In this document: one piece after another, positions 35,429-43,755 of the stretch
Numbering within the stretch: the stretch's first letter is position 1
Layout: every line of letters begins with the position of its first letter
NCBI GenBank assembly: GCA_964444825.1
Contig: CAYUIS010000027.1
Coordinates: 1 to 45,224, forward strand
Source of the DNA: CAYUIS01 sp964444825
GTDB lineage: Bacteria; Chloroflexota; Anaerolineae; B4-G1
Length of the DNA: 45,224 bases
Direction of reading: 5' to 3'
The notes under the pieces: generated by a model
Seen by the model: the letters and a program-made list of their open reading frames with translations, nothing else
Told to the model about the DNA's origin: nothing
Databases searched by the model: none
Made by a program: the position numbers and the translations under genes

Positions 35429-35965
35429 ATGATCGCAGGAAAAAAAGTCAGACTCCGCCCCATCGAACGGGACGACCTGCCGCGCTATGTCGAGTGGTTC
35501 GGTGACCCAAAAGTACGCCGCCACTTGCTGGTTTGGCTACCGTTCTCTTTGGCCCAGGAGGAACGCTGGTTCGAGAATCTGCAGGGACGGCTGGAGCGAC
35601 AGGAGGACGTGTTGCTGGCCATCGATACCATCGAAGGCGTGCATATCGGCAACGTTGGCCTCCACGCCATCGACTGGAAGAACCGCAACGCTGAACTGGG
35701 CATCATCATCGGCGAAAAGTCCACCTGGGGCCAGGGATATGGCGCCGATGCTGTCCGCACGATGTTGAATTTGGCGTTCCGTGAGATGAACCTGCACCGT
35801 GTCTTTCTGAGAGTGGATGCGGATAACGCACGGGGTATCCGTTGCTACGAAAAAGCGGGATTCCAGCAGGAGGGAACCCTGCGAGAGGTGGGATTCAGAG
35901 AGAGCAGGTACTTTGATCAGTATATGATGAGTATCCTGGAGTCGGAATTTGAGGTCCATGGTTGA
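35429..35965 (+). CDS. GNAT N-acetyltransferase, RimJ/RimL type
   Basis: The product has 178 residues, with the GNAT order of motifs: an N-terminal GKKVRLRPIERDDLP, the central strand NAELGIIIGE, the acetyl-CoA loop WGQGYGADAV, and the C-terminal NARGIRCYEKAGF typical of the RimJ/RimL/SpeG group. The acceptor (protein N-terminus, amino acid or polyamine) is not determined by sequence. GGAGAG lies 2-4 nt before the ATG. The 3' end overlaps the start of the PRPP synthetase gene. Confidence 0.88.
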   Translation: MIAGKKVRLRPIERDDLPRYVEWFGDPKVRRHLLVWLPFSLAQEERWFENLQGRLERQEDVLLAIDTIEGVHIGNVGLHAIDWKNRNAELGIIIGEKSTWGQGYGADAVRTMLNLAFREMNLHRVFLRVDADNARGIRCYEKAGFQQEGTLREVGFRESRYFDQYMMSILESEFEVHG

Positions 35966-36932
35966 TGACTGTATGACTGCTCACGGTGTGATCAAACTGT
36001 TCGGTGGCACTGGTTGTCCTGACCTGGCCAAGGGAATAAGCCAACATCTAGACGTGCCATTGTCAGGGTGCACAATCGCCCAGTTCCCTAACGAGAACAT
36101 CTTTGTGCAGTTGCACGAGAGTGTGCGTGGTCAGGATGTGTTTCTTATCCAGACGACTTCGTCTCCCGTCAACTACAATGTTATGGAGATGCTGATCTTT
36201 CTGGATACGTTAAAACGGGCATCACCGGATCGCATTACGGTCGTCATACCCTACTTGGCCTATGCGCGCTCTGACAAAAAAGATCAGCCCCGCGTGCCCA
36301 TCAGCGCGCGTCTGGTGGCCGACCTGATCGGCGTCGCTGGCGCCGACCGGTATATCACCCTGGACTTGCACGCTGGCCAGATCCAGGGTTTCTTTAGCAT
36401 TCCCGGCGACGTGATGACCGCTTTTCCAATTGTGTATGACTATTTCCGCAACAAGGACCTGAATGGGGCGGTAGTCGTCGCCGCTGACCTGGGTTTTGCC
36501 AAAAAGGCGCGCAATCTGGCATCCGAACTGGGGAGGCCCTTGGCATTGGTGGAGAAACGGCGGGTGGCGGAAAACACAGAAGCTCTCACCCTGGTGGGTG
36601 ATGTAGAGGGGCACGACGTCATCATCGTCGATGATGAAGTGGACACCGGCAGTTCGATAGCCAATGCCGTCCATGTGGTAAAAGACCATGGCGCTCGGGA
36701 CGTCTACCTCTGCTTCGTCCACGCCGTATTCTCGCCATCAGCAACAGAACGATTGGGGGAGCTCCCGATCAAGGAGATCGTGACCACAGACTCTATTCCC
36801 ATCCCCCCCGAAAAACAACTGCCCAACCTCACTGTTCTCTCCGTCGCCAGTCTCCTGGGCGAGGTGATCAGGCGCGTTCACGAGGGATGTAGCGTGGGCG
36901 ATATCTTTAAGAGTTACCATCTCTACAAATAG
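35958..36932 (+). CDS. prs: Ribose-phosphate pyrophosphokinase (PRPP synthetase)
   Basis: The product has 324 residues from the ATG at 35958; an ATG at 35973, giving MTAHGVIKLFGGTG, fits the usual start of the family even better. Visible motifs are VVIPYLAYARSDKKDQPRVPIS, the metal-binding DLHAGQIQGFF, and the ribose-5-phosphate loop VIIVDDEVDTGSSI. The enzyme makes PRPP from ribose 5-phosphate and ATP for purine, pyrimidine, histidine and NAD synthesis. The residues DEVDTGSS and AADLGFAKKARN differ from the commoner DxxDTAGT and xPDxGGxKRA forms, so it is a divergent Prs. The start overlaps the preceding stop codon. Confidence 0.9.
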   Translation: MVDDCMTAHGVIKLFGGTGCPDLAKGISQHLDVPLSGCTIAQFPNENIFVQLHESVRGQDVFLIQTTSSPVNYNVMEMLIFLDTLKRASPDRITVVIPYLAYARSDKKDQPRVPISARLVADLIGVAGADRYITLDLHAGQIQGFFSIPGDVMTAFPIVYDYFRNKDLNGAVVVAADLGFAKKARNLASELGRPLALVEKRRVAENTEALTLVGDVEGHDVIIVDDEVDTGSSIANAVHVVKDHGARDVYLCFVHAVFSPSATERLGELPIKEIVTTDSIPIPPEKQLPNLTVLSVASLLGEVIRRVHEGCSVGDIFKSYHLYK

Positions 36933-36954
36933 CGCCCGTGCAGAAAAGATCAGG

Positions 36955-37404
36955 TCAGACCTCATCACCGTCCCGCTTTGTCAAATAGTGAATGCCCGTA
37001 TCGACCTCGACGTATCCCACCTTGTGAAACAGCGCCAGCGACTCGGGGTTGTCACTCTCCACCAGAGCGGCGATGACACGTATGCCCTGGTCACGGAGCA
37101 GATTCTCGGCCTCCGCGATCAACCGCGTGGCAAAACCTCTTCTTCGTTGAGCCGGATCCACCGCCAACCGGTTGATCCAGCCCTTGCGGCTGTCGTGCGT
37201 GGCGACGACGGCGGCTGCTAATCGGCCACCCACTTCCAGCCCCAGGATGGTCTGAACGCCACTGCCGAGTTGCCGGGTCAGGGCGGAGCGACTATCCCGC
37301 CCCCGGGGTTTGAGCGAGTGCAACCCAGCCCGCTCCCATAGGGCCATCAGTTCATCATAGTCATCCGGTGCCAACCGCCGAATACGCACATTCTCTCTCT
37401 GCAT
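36955..37404 (-). CDS. GNAT N-acetyltransferase
   Basis: The 149-residue product is a compact GNAT: RIRRLAPDDYDELMALW at the N-terminus, NRLAVDPAQRRRGFATRLI with the acetyl-CoA R-R-x-G-x-A loop, and NPESLALFHKVGY near the C-terminus. The substrate is unknown. It converges on prs with 22 nt between stops. Its ATG at 37404 faces the glycosyltransferase gene divergently. Confidence 0.88.
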   Translation of the reverse strand: MQRENVRIRRLAPDDYDELMALWERAGLHSLKPRGRDSRSALTRQLGSGVQTILGLEVGGRLAAAVVATHDSRKGWINRLAVDPAQRRRGFATRLIAEAENLLRDQGIRVIAALVESDNPESLALFHKVGYVEVDTGIHYLTKRDGDEV

Positions 37405-37464
37405 AGCGTCACCTCCATCCCGTCGTTCGACACGGGCTATGTTTCCCAGTTGTACCTTGTATAG

Positions 37465-37470
37465 TATAAT
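37465..37470 (+). promoter_or_regulatory. -10 element upstream of the glycosyltransferase
   Basis: A perfect TATAAT lies 26 nt before the ATG. The -35 candidate TTTCCC, 17 nt upstream, is poor (three of six). Predicted start is near 37477, leaving a 5' leader of about 20 nt. Confidence 0.5.
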
Positions 37471-37496
37471 CCACAGCGTCCCTTAGGAAAAACACA

Positions 37497-38828
37497 ATGT
37501 CTACCCTGAATATCGCGATGCTGAGTGTGCACACGTGTCCCCTGGCCACCTTGGGTGGCAAGGAGACGGGCGGCATGAATGTCTACGTACGGGATCTATC
37601 CCGCGAACTGGTTCGTCGGGGCCACGTCGTCGACGTCTACACCCGCTCGCAGGATTCGATTGTTCCACGTGTTGTTGGCTGGAACAACAACCAGGATCCA
37701 GAAACGGCGACGCTCAGCACCGACGCATCCCACAGCGAGGGATTGGGCCGTGGAGGGCGAGTGATCCACATCCCAGCCGGTCCCGAGCAGCCGTACGACA
37801 AGAACCTGGTATACGATCATTTGCCCGAGTTCATCGCAGAGGTGATTAGGCAGGCGGACGCCGATGGTATCCGCTACGACGTACTGCACAGTCACTACTG
37901 GCTCTCCGGTGTGGTGGCACGGGAGCTGCGCCAGCATTGGTCCATCCCCATCGCCCACATGTTCCACACCCTGGGCAAGATGAAGGATGCCGTGGCTCAG
38001 CGCCCCGAACAGCAGGAGACTGCCCGCCGCATCGAGGTTGAGACCGAGATCGTCCACTTTGCCGACGCGCTGATCGCCGCAACGCCCGTCGAGGAGGAAC
38101 AGTTGGTGCGGCTCTACGCCGCCGACCCAGCCCGCATCCACGTCATATCGCCAGGGGTGGATATCGAGCGATTCTACCCTATTCCCACAGCATACGCCAA
38201 GGAGCAGATCGAGCTATGTCCCAATCGTCGTGTGATCCTCTTTGTCGGTCGCATCGAGCCGCTGAAGGGAATCGACAGCCTGCTGCGGGCCATCGCCCTG
38301 GTGGTGAATCAGCGGCCAGATCTGCGCGACGGGCTGTGCGTACCAATCGTCGGCGGCGATCCGGATCGCATCCGCCGGGACGACGAGATGGCGCGTCTGC
38401 AGGAGCTCCGGGAGGAACTCGGCATAGACGACGTCGTCACGTTTCTGGGCGCCCAGGACCAGGATCGGCTGCAATACTACTACTCGGCGGCAGAGATGGT
38501 GGTGATGCCCTCCGACTATGAGAGCTTTGGTATGGTGGCGTTGGAGGCGATGGCGTGTGGCACGCCGGTGATCGCCTCCGACGTAGGCGGACTGGCGCTT
38601 CTCGTCAAGGACAGTCGCACCGGCTATCGCGTGCCCGCCCGGGATCACAGGACGCTGGCGGACCGAATCACCCGCTTGCTGACCAATGAGGGCTTGCGCC
38701 GTCGCATTGGCCAGCGCGCCGCCTGCTGGGCTGAAGCCTATGCCTGGCCCCGCATCGCCAACCAGATTGAGGCTCTGTATGGGGCGATGATTCACGGAGA
38801 CGGGACACTGCCCGGCGTAGCTGGGTAG
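37497..38828 (+). CDS. GT4-family glycosyltransferase (MshA/sucrose-phosphate-synthase-like)
   Basis: The product has 443 residues with a GT-B fold. The N-terminal domain begins NIAMLSVHTCPL and has the glycine-rich loop GGKETGGMNVYV typical of the MshA/sucrose-synthase branch. The C-terminal domain has PGVDIERFYP, VGRIEPLKGIDSL, and the E-x7-E motif in YESFGMVALEAMACGTPVIAS. Enzymes of this group transfer a sugar from a nucleotide-sugar donor. MshA itself (mycothiol synthesis) is one possibility, but no mycothiol gene lies nearby. The 3' end overlaps the convergent phospholipase-D gene by 37 nt. Confidence 0.9.
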   Translation: MSTLNIAMLSVHTCPLATLGGKETGGMNVYVRDLSRELVRRGHVVDVYTRSQDSIVPRVVGWNNNQDPETATLSTDASHSEGLGRGGRVIHIPAGPEQPYDKNLVYDHLPEFIAEVIRQADADGIRYDVLHSHYWLSGVVARELRQHWSIPIAHMFHTLGKMKDAVAQRPEQQETARRIEVETEIVHFADALIAATPVEEEQLVRLYAADPARIHVISPGVDIERFYPIPTAYAKEQIELCPNRRVILFVGRIEPLKGIDSLLRAIALVVNQRPDLRDGLCVPIVGGDPDRIRRDDEMARLQELREELGIDDVVTFLGAQDQDRLQYYYSAAEMVVMPSDYESFGMVALEAMACGTPVIASDVGGLALLVKDSRTGYRVPARDHRTLADRITRLLTNEGLRRRIGQRAACWAEAYAWPRIANQIEALYGAMIHGDGTLPGVAG

Positions 38829-41800
38829 CGCGGCACAAAGTCGACGCTGCAATCGTCGGTGTCATAGATGGGCGGACGTCGCTCCAACGACCAGCCATAA
38901 TCCAGCCCTCCCACGTACGGAGCGACGCCCGGATAGCTGGCTGTGCCATAAACGACGACATCCAGATCCGTTCCATCGACATCCCGGAGGATGATCACGT
39001 CTCCCGCATCCCCCAGCGCAAAGCCAAACCCGCTCCAGTTACCATCCGGGATCATGTCGGGCACCACCGGGTCGTCGCGATTGGGGTCGATCCGAAACTC
39101 GAAATGCGGTTGGCCGAAACCCGAAACGGGCTGAAAATCCTCGCCCTGTTGGGCGATGACGATCACGCCACCGGCCGGCAACACGGTTCCCTCGGGAAAA
39201 TGATACATCCCCGCCCCATACTCATTGGGCACAGCAGCGTCACCCAGGTGGTAGCCCGAGATGTCAGCCGGCTGGCAGGTAGGATTGTAGATCTCGACCC
39301 ACTCCCGGTTTCCGCTGCTCTGGTCCTGAGGCCGGGCCATAACCTCGCTGATCACCACATAGTCCACCGGTGGGGCCGCCGGTGTATGGCTGCCCATCAC
39401 CACGGGAAAAAACGTGGGCCGTGCCAGCCACCAGTCGGTCTCGAATACCCGCGTCAGGTAGTCGTAGACCTCGTCCGACCTGACCTGCAGTGCCAACTCA
39501 CGGTTGATCTTGTTGGAAGCCTCGCTCCCGTTGATGGAACCGACGTGGGTGTAGCCACCCGCACCCGCCAACCACACCAGCACCATCTTGTTGTGAATTC
39601 CCCGCCCGCTCGGATCGCCCAACTGGGCCTGCATATCAAGCCCTTCATACCGAGCTATGTCGTTGACATAGGCACACGTCTCCCTATTCTCATCCACTGA
39701 TCCGGCATCCCAAGAACCGTTGAGCAGGACACGGACCCTGGCCCCGCGCCGGGCGGCGCTGATGACGGCTTCAAGCCGGGGGTTAGGGTCAGTGGCCGGC
39801 GTGCCGTCGGCGGCGCCCCAGTGCACCCGTTCGTAAAGCTGCTCCACCAGAACAGTGTCACCGCCCCCGGCCCGCCTCACCAGTCCGAGCAACCCATCCC
39901 TATCCCGAAGGCTGCTCTCCGGTGACTGGATCACCTCGTAGGCGAGCGTGGTATCCGTCAGGATCAGCGGCTGGCCAAAGGCCACCGTGGTCGTCACCCA
40001 GTCCGAATAGACGTAGGTGGGCGTAAAACCCGGCGTCGGGTCCCCGTAGCGGGGATGGCTGGATTCCCACGCCACGATGTCTTTGTGGGCCGTGTCCAGG
40101 TCCCGCTCAAAGATAGCCTGGGCCCGGGCCACCACGCCGGGCGCGTCGGTGATAAAGAACGCGCCCCGGCGACCCCAGGTGCCATTCGTCTTGTCGTCAA
40201 CCGGCAGACCGGAGACGTCAAAGTTCTCCGAGCCCAGGATGAGGGTTTGGCCGTCGACGATGATAAACTTGGCGTGCTGGTTGCGGTATCGGTCGTGGAT
40301 GTCCGCGCCGTCGTCGTTGTGCAGAAAGTAGGCCTCGCCGCCATTTTCGGCAAGCCGCTGACAGAACCAGCGCTCCTGATCTGTGACCTCTCCACCCTCC
40401 AACAGCACGCGCACCGTCACGCCAGCCTGGGCGCGACCTACAACCGCGTCGATCAGGTGCGCGTTCTCAAACGAATATCCCTCGATGAGAATGTGGTCGC
40501 TGGCTGTATCCACATAACCCTTGATCACCTCGTAGGCGTTATCCGGTGCTACGGCCACCACCAAGTCGGCGGTCTCGGTGACCTGGGCGGTCTGAAAGAA
40601 CGCGTCCAGGTCCCAGCCGGGGTATCGCACCCTGCGTCCATCGACGTGGTCGTTCGGATCCTGGGCCCAATTGTCCGCCGTGTTGGTATCCGACACCGGG
40701 AGCCCGCTGGTCTGGTCCAGTTTCCGGTAGAGAATCTGGCCTCTCTTTGGGAAGGTGTTGGAGGGCGCCCAGGGCTGCACCGGTGCGCCGCTCCACCCAG
40801 TCTGGCTGGCGCTGTCGCCATAGACCAGGACGTCAATCAGCCGCCCGCTGTCATCAAAGAGAGCACATTCGTCCCCATCGTTGGCAAAACCCGGCCACGT
40901 GCCGCCCAGTTCCGGCAAACTGGGATCGGTGTCGTCCGTCTCATAGTCGGGCGGGAAGCCAAACTCGCCCGCAAAGGCCATCCCACGGTTGGCACACCAG
41001 AGACCCGCGCCAGGGGCCAGCGTGGCGCCCTCGGGAAACATAGCCCCACCAGCATCCGCCGGGTCATCGCTCAGGGTCCACGCACTCAGGTCCGCCGTGC
41101 TCTCGCCCAGGTTCATCAACCGAACGGCCTCATCGTCGACCCCGGCGTAGCCATAATAGTGCAGGGCGACAATACGCACCACCGGCTCGCCCAAAGCACC
41201 GATGGCCGTGTGGCAGTCAGCAGTGTTGTTCTCCATATCGGTCTCAGTGGCTGTTGTCGTGGCGGTGACCCTGTTGGTCAGGGTCAGGGCCACGGTGCCG
41301 CCTACCCGCCCGGTGATGGTGATCACGGCCCGATCGCCGCTGGCCACGTCACCCAGGTAGAATACCAGATCGCGCCCGGCGTGGGTAAAGGTCAAGGGGC
41401 TGCTCTGCGTAAGAAACTCGATCGCTGTGGGAAGCGTGTCAGTCACGAGGACAGCGGTGGCCGTGATGTCACCAGTATTGCCGAGAATGACATGGTAGGT
41501 GATGATGTCGCCCACGGCAACTACGCTGGGGCCAGACTTGACGACGTCCAGATCTGCCGTAGGTTCTGACGCGCCGACCCGCTCGAAACTGGCGTCATCG
41601 AAATACACCGTACACGAGACAGTGTTCGCCGGGTTGAGCATCATCCGCGCCCGCGCCGACTGCGCCCCCACGGGCGCTGTGATAGGCCCCGTCGTCAGAA
41701 GACGATATCCCGCATCATCGTTTGTCAGACGAGCGGTCGAATCGTCGTTGCCCATCGCTGAGCCCGATCCATCGTCCGACTCGTACCAGGAGACACGCAG

Positions 41801-42172
41801 GTATACCCCGTCCACGTTGGGGTCGTTCTTTAGCGCCCAGGCCGAGAAAACGTAGGCAACCTGGCCAGTCACCGTGACTACCTGGTACACCCACTTGGTG
41901 CTGGTAGTGTCACTGTCGAACCGGGCCGCGTAGGCGCCGCCGTGCACGAGGGAATCTGCCTGTGCCAGCGCGCCCCCATACTTGAGCCAGTGATCCGGGA
42001 CGCCGCCGGTTCCGGTCTCGAAACCTGGATTCAGCAGCAGCTCTGCTGCCGGGCGAACAGGAGCACCTTCTGAAGCCGCCGCCGGCGCAGATATGTACAG
42101 TCCAGCCACCACGCCCGCTGCCATCATCCCACCCAGCAGACAGGCCCCCACCAGCCACGCCGCAGGCTTCAT
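38792..42172 (-). CDS. Secreted phospholipase-D-like protein with lamin-tail and DUF11 domains
   Basis: From the ATG at 42172 (GGAGGG about 7 nt upstream) the product has 1126 residues. The signal peptide or anchor is at 1-33; a carbohydrate-binding-like jelly roll at about 44-200 (starting LLNPGFETG); a DUF11 repeat at 205-318; lamin-tail domain 1 at about 330-510; PLD domain 1 at 540-700 with HAKFIIVD (H633, K635, D640) and GSEN; PLD domain 2 at 740-915 with H860 and K862 in GIHNKMVLV and GSINGSEASN, but without the usual aspartate; and lamin-tail domain 2 at 936-1120. Secreted PLD/nuclease-fold proteins of this kind may cut phosphodiesters outside the cell. The substrate, lipid or nucleic acid, cannot be told from the sequence. 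Confidence 0.88.
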   Translation of the reverse strand: MKPAAWLVGACLLGGMMAAGVVAGLYISAPAAASEGAPVRPAAELLLNPGFETGTGGVPDHWLKYGGALAQADSLVHGGAYAARFDSDTTSTKWVYQVVTVTGQVAYVFSAWALKNDPNVDGVYLRVSWYESDDGSGSAMGNDDSTARLTNDDAGYRLLTTGPITAPVGAQSARARMMLNPANTVSCTVYFDDASFERVGASEPTADLDVVKSGPSVVAVGDIITYHVILGNTGDITATAVLVTDTLPTAIEFLTQSSPLTFTHAGRDLVFYLGDVASGDRAVITITGRVGGTVALTLTNRVTATTTATETDMENNTADCHTAIGALGEPVVRIVALHYYGYAGVDDEAVRLMNLGESTADLSAWTLSDDPADAGGAMFPEGATLAPGAGLWCANRGMAFAGEFGFPPDYETDDTDPSLPELGGTWPGFANDGDECALFDDSGRLIDVLVYGDSASQTGWSGAPVQPWAPSNTFPKRGQILYRKLDQTSGLPVSDTNTADNWAQDPNDHVDGRRVRYPGWDLDAFFQTAQVTETADLVVAVAPDNAYEVIKGYVDTASDHILIEGYSFENAHLIDAVVGRAQAGVTVRVLLEGGEVTDQERWFCQRLAENGGEAYFLHNDDGADIHDRYRNQHAKFIIVDGQTLILGSENFDVSGLPVDDKTNGTWGRRGAFFITDAPGVVARAQAIFERDLDTAHKDIVAWESSHPRYGDPTPGFTPTYVYSDWVTTTVAFGQPLILTDTTLAYEVIQSPESSLRDRDGLLGLVRRAGGGDTVLVEQLYERVHWGAADGTPATDPNPRLEAVISAARRGARVRVLLNGSWDAGSVDENRETCAYVNDIARYEGLDMQAQLGDPSGRGIHNKMVLVWLAGAGGYTHVGSINGSEASNKINRELALQVRSDEVYDYLTRVFETDWWLARPTFFPVVMGSHTPAAPPVDYVVISEVMARPQDQSSGNREWVEIYNPTCQPADISGYHLGDAAVPNEYGAGMYHFPEGTVLPAGGVIVIAQQGEDFQPVSGFGQPHFEFRIDPNRDDPVVPDMIPDGNWSGFGFALGDAGDVIILRDVDGTDLDVVVYGTASYPGVAPYVGGLDYGWSLERRPPIYDTDDCSVDFVPRYPATPGSVPSP

Positions 42173-42498
42173 CGTGCGCCCTCCGTTGTCCCTCACGTGG
42201 TCACACCATACATCCAACTGGCCGTTCGACGGAGATTATAGCATAACATCCCGACCAGATAAAAAGGGCTGGGAGGCGACGAACGAAGAAGGAGGCATAC
42301 GCACTCTACCCCAGAGGCAAGACTGGAACGGCATCGCGCGGGTGACAAAGGTCACACATCGGACGTCGCAAGGACAAAGCGTCTGGCCGGCCAGTCCTCC
42401 GGGGATTCGGTCTGCCCGGTGGCGCGATTCGACACACGGTACGCCCAACCGAGCGGCCGGCAGGGCAACGGATCCGGTGTGGAATGATTCTATGGGTG
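42173..42498. other. Intergenic region with the phospholipase-D promoter
   Basis: On the minus strand a TATAAT at 42235-42240 is preceded by an extended -10 TG (TGC-TATAAT), placing a transcription start near 42228 and a leader of about 56 nt before the phospholipase-D gene. The -35 region is weak. From 42241 to 42498 I see no gene or clear repeat. Confidence 0.5.
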
Positions 42499-42723
42499 CT
42501 AGTGCAAGCCGGTGCAGGCGTCCGCAGTCAGTATCTTTTCAACATCCCAGCCAGAGACGCTGTCGGCGATCTCCTCCAGCCGACGCTCAAAAGCCGCCTG
42601 GAGCAACCCAGCCACCTGGCGCTCAAAGGAGTCACGAGTCTCCATTGTGTCGACCGCCTCGATGGCCTCAACCAGGCTACAACCCTGCTCCAGGACGTTA
42701 AGATCGAAAATCGGCATATACAT
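42499..42723 (-). CDS. Small acidic protein of unknown function
   Basis: I do not recognise this 74-residue protein (starting MYMPIFDLNVLEQG). It is mostly helical by appearance, with heptad-like spacing in the middle and two cysteines. Support for its being real: the ATG at 42723 has GGAGGAGAGGG just upstream, and a perfect TATAAT (42772-42777, minus strand) sits at a suitable distance. It is divergent from the FHA gene. A longer version starting with GTG at 42759 is possible but has no ribosome-binding site. Confidence 0.55.
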   Translation of the reverse strand: MYMPIFDLNVLEQGCSLVEAIEAVDTMETRDSFERQVAGLLQAAFERRLEEIADSVSGWDVEKILTADACTGLH

Positions 42724-42771
42724 TGGGCCCTCTCCTCCATCCGCTCCGATATTGTCCACCCTACCTCTAGC

Positions 42772-42777
42772 ATTATA
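42772..42777 (-). promoter_or_regulatory. -10 element for the 74-residue protein
   Basis: TATAAT on the minus strand, about 49 nt before the ATG. The best -35 (CTGAAT at 16 nt) matches only weakly. Confidence 0.4.
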
Positions 42778-42844
42778 GCGACTCTCAGTGGATATTCAGT
42801 CTGGAAAATACAAAAAAAAACTAAAAACGCCCTTCAAGACGAAC

Positions 42845-42872
42845 TTGCCCTGGCGCAGGAAACCGCTACAAT
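42845..42872 (+). promoter_or_regulatory. Promoter for the FHA-domain gene
   Basis: TTGCCC (42845-42850) and TACAAT (42867-42872) are separated by 16 nt. Predicted start is near 42879. An A-rich tract at about 42804-42827 lies upstream. Confidence 0.45.
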
Positions 42873-42915
42873 ATCACCAACCGATCTCCGAGCACCGAGG
42901 AGGAACAAATACGAA

Positions 42916-43440
42916 ATGATCGAATGTCCAGGGTGTGGTAGTCGCGTCCAGCCGGATACGCCAATCTGCAGCGAGTGTGGCGCTCGCTTGTTCCCCGACG
43001 CTCCGCTGCGCACAGAACCGCTGCCAGACGAAGAACTGCCAACGTTCCAGGCAGACCCTTGGTCACGTACCGTCGATGGATATGAGGATGCCGAGTTACC
43101 CGCGAACACGACAACCCTGACCCTCACTGCGCACAGAACCGGACGCCAGATGTCGTTCCCGTTGCCCACCGAGGAGATCGGTCTGGGACGGAGCGATGCC
43201 GCCTACGGCGTCTACCCCGACCTGGATCTGGCCCTCGATGGCGGGCACGTAGCGGGCGTATCCCGCCACCACGCCAAGATCATCCAACTAGGCAACCGCC
43301 TCTTTGTCGAGGACCTGGGCAGCGCCAACGGGACCTTTTTGAACGAGGAGCGCATCACCCCCCATCTACTCTACGCCTTGCGCGAAGGCGATACGCTGCA
43401 ATTGGGCAAGCTACAACTGCTCGTGGAATTCAAGCAGTGA
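42916..43440 (+). CDS. Zinc-ribbon and FHA-domain protein
   Basis: The product has 174 residues. An N-terminal zinc ribbon (C4, C7, C18, C21) is followed by an acidic linker and a forkhead-associated domain at about 75-174: GRS with R92, SRHH (S116-H119) and SANGT with N138, the residues that bind phosphothreonine. Such proteins bind phosphorylated partners of Ser/Thr kinases, but no such kinase is in the window. The ATG at 42916 follows GAGGAGGA. The open frame continues far upstream, but that part overlaps the divergent small gene and its promoter, so I use the internal ATG. Confidence 0.88.
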   Translation: MIECPGCGSRVQPDTPICSECGARLFPDAPLRTEPLPDEELPTFQADPWSRTVDGYEDAELPANTTTLTLTAHRTGRQMSFPLPTEEIGLGRSDAAYGVYPDLDLALDGGHVAGVSRHHAKIIQLGNRLFVEDLGSANGTFLNEERITPHLLYALREGDTLQLGKLQLLVEFKQ

Positions 43441-43694
43441 ACCGATGATGCCCCTGTGTTTCCCGGTCGCGCCCGCTCCTGCCCAGGTTGGCGCTAGCGC
43501 TGGGATGTGACGCCCTGGATCTTGCAGGCTGCCTGATCGGCCCTAGCCCTGTGTGATCCCCCCGAATCTACCAACTCGCCAATCCGACGCCATCTCCGTT
43601 CTTCCCCATACAACACGTCCCTTCCCCAGTCACCATCCGCTAACCGCGTTTTTCACCACATATGACAAAAATCACGCTATGTCAATTACTAATT

Positions 43695-43713
43695 TCTATT
43701 GAAATCTATTGAA
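43695..43713. repeat. Tandem TCTATTGAA repeat, possible operator
   Basis: TCTATTGAA occurs at 43695-43703 and again at 43705-43713, a 10-bp period. The second copy overlaps the -35 box of the regulator promoter, a good position for autoregulation. Confidence 0.45.
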
Positions 43714-43737
43714 TAAGAGTGGAAATTATGGTAGAAT
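43709..43737 (+). promoter_or_regulatory. Promoter of the PocR-type regulator
   Basis: TTGAAT (43709-43714) and TAGAAT (43732-43737, five of six) are separated by 17 nt. Predicted start near 43744 leaves a very short leader carrying the GGAGGA ribosome-binding site (43745-43750). Confidence 0.6.
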
Positions 43738-43755
43738 AATGATCGGAGGAAGCCC

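Larger units (their letters stand above)
43441..43755. other. Intergenic region upstream of the PocR-type regulator
   Basis: About 315 nt without a gene. The left part is GC-rich and contains a palindrome around GCGCTAGCGC (about 43490-43500) within CCCAG/CTGGG arms, but no T-run, so it is at best a weak terminator for the FHA gene. The right 90 nt are strikingly AT-rich and hold the regulator promoter. Confidence 0.5.

Noticed and set aside
40055..41569. 504-codon open frame on the plus strand
   Set aside because: Antisense to the phospholipase-D gene, whose signal peptide and domains are clear; the plus-strand protein has no recognisable fold.
42484..42915. N-terminal extension of the FHA protein
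   Set aside because: The extension crosses a divergent small gene and two promoters; the internal ATG at 42916 has a ribosome-binding site and starts exactly at the zinc ribbon.
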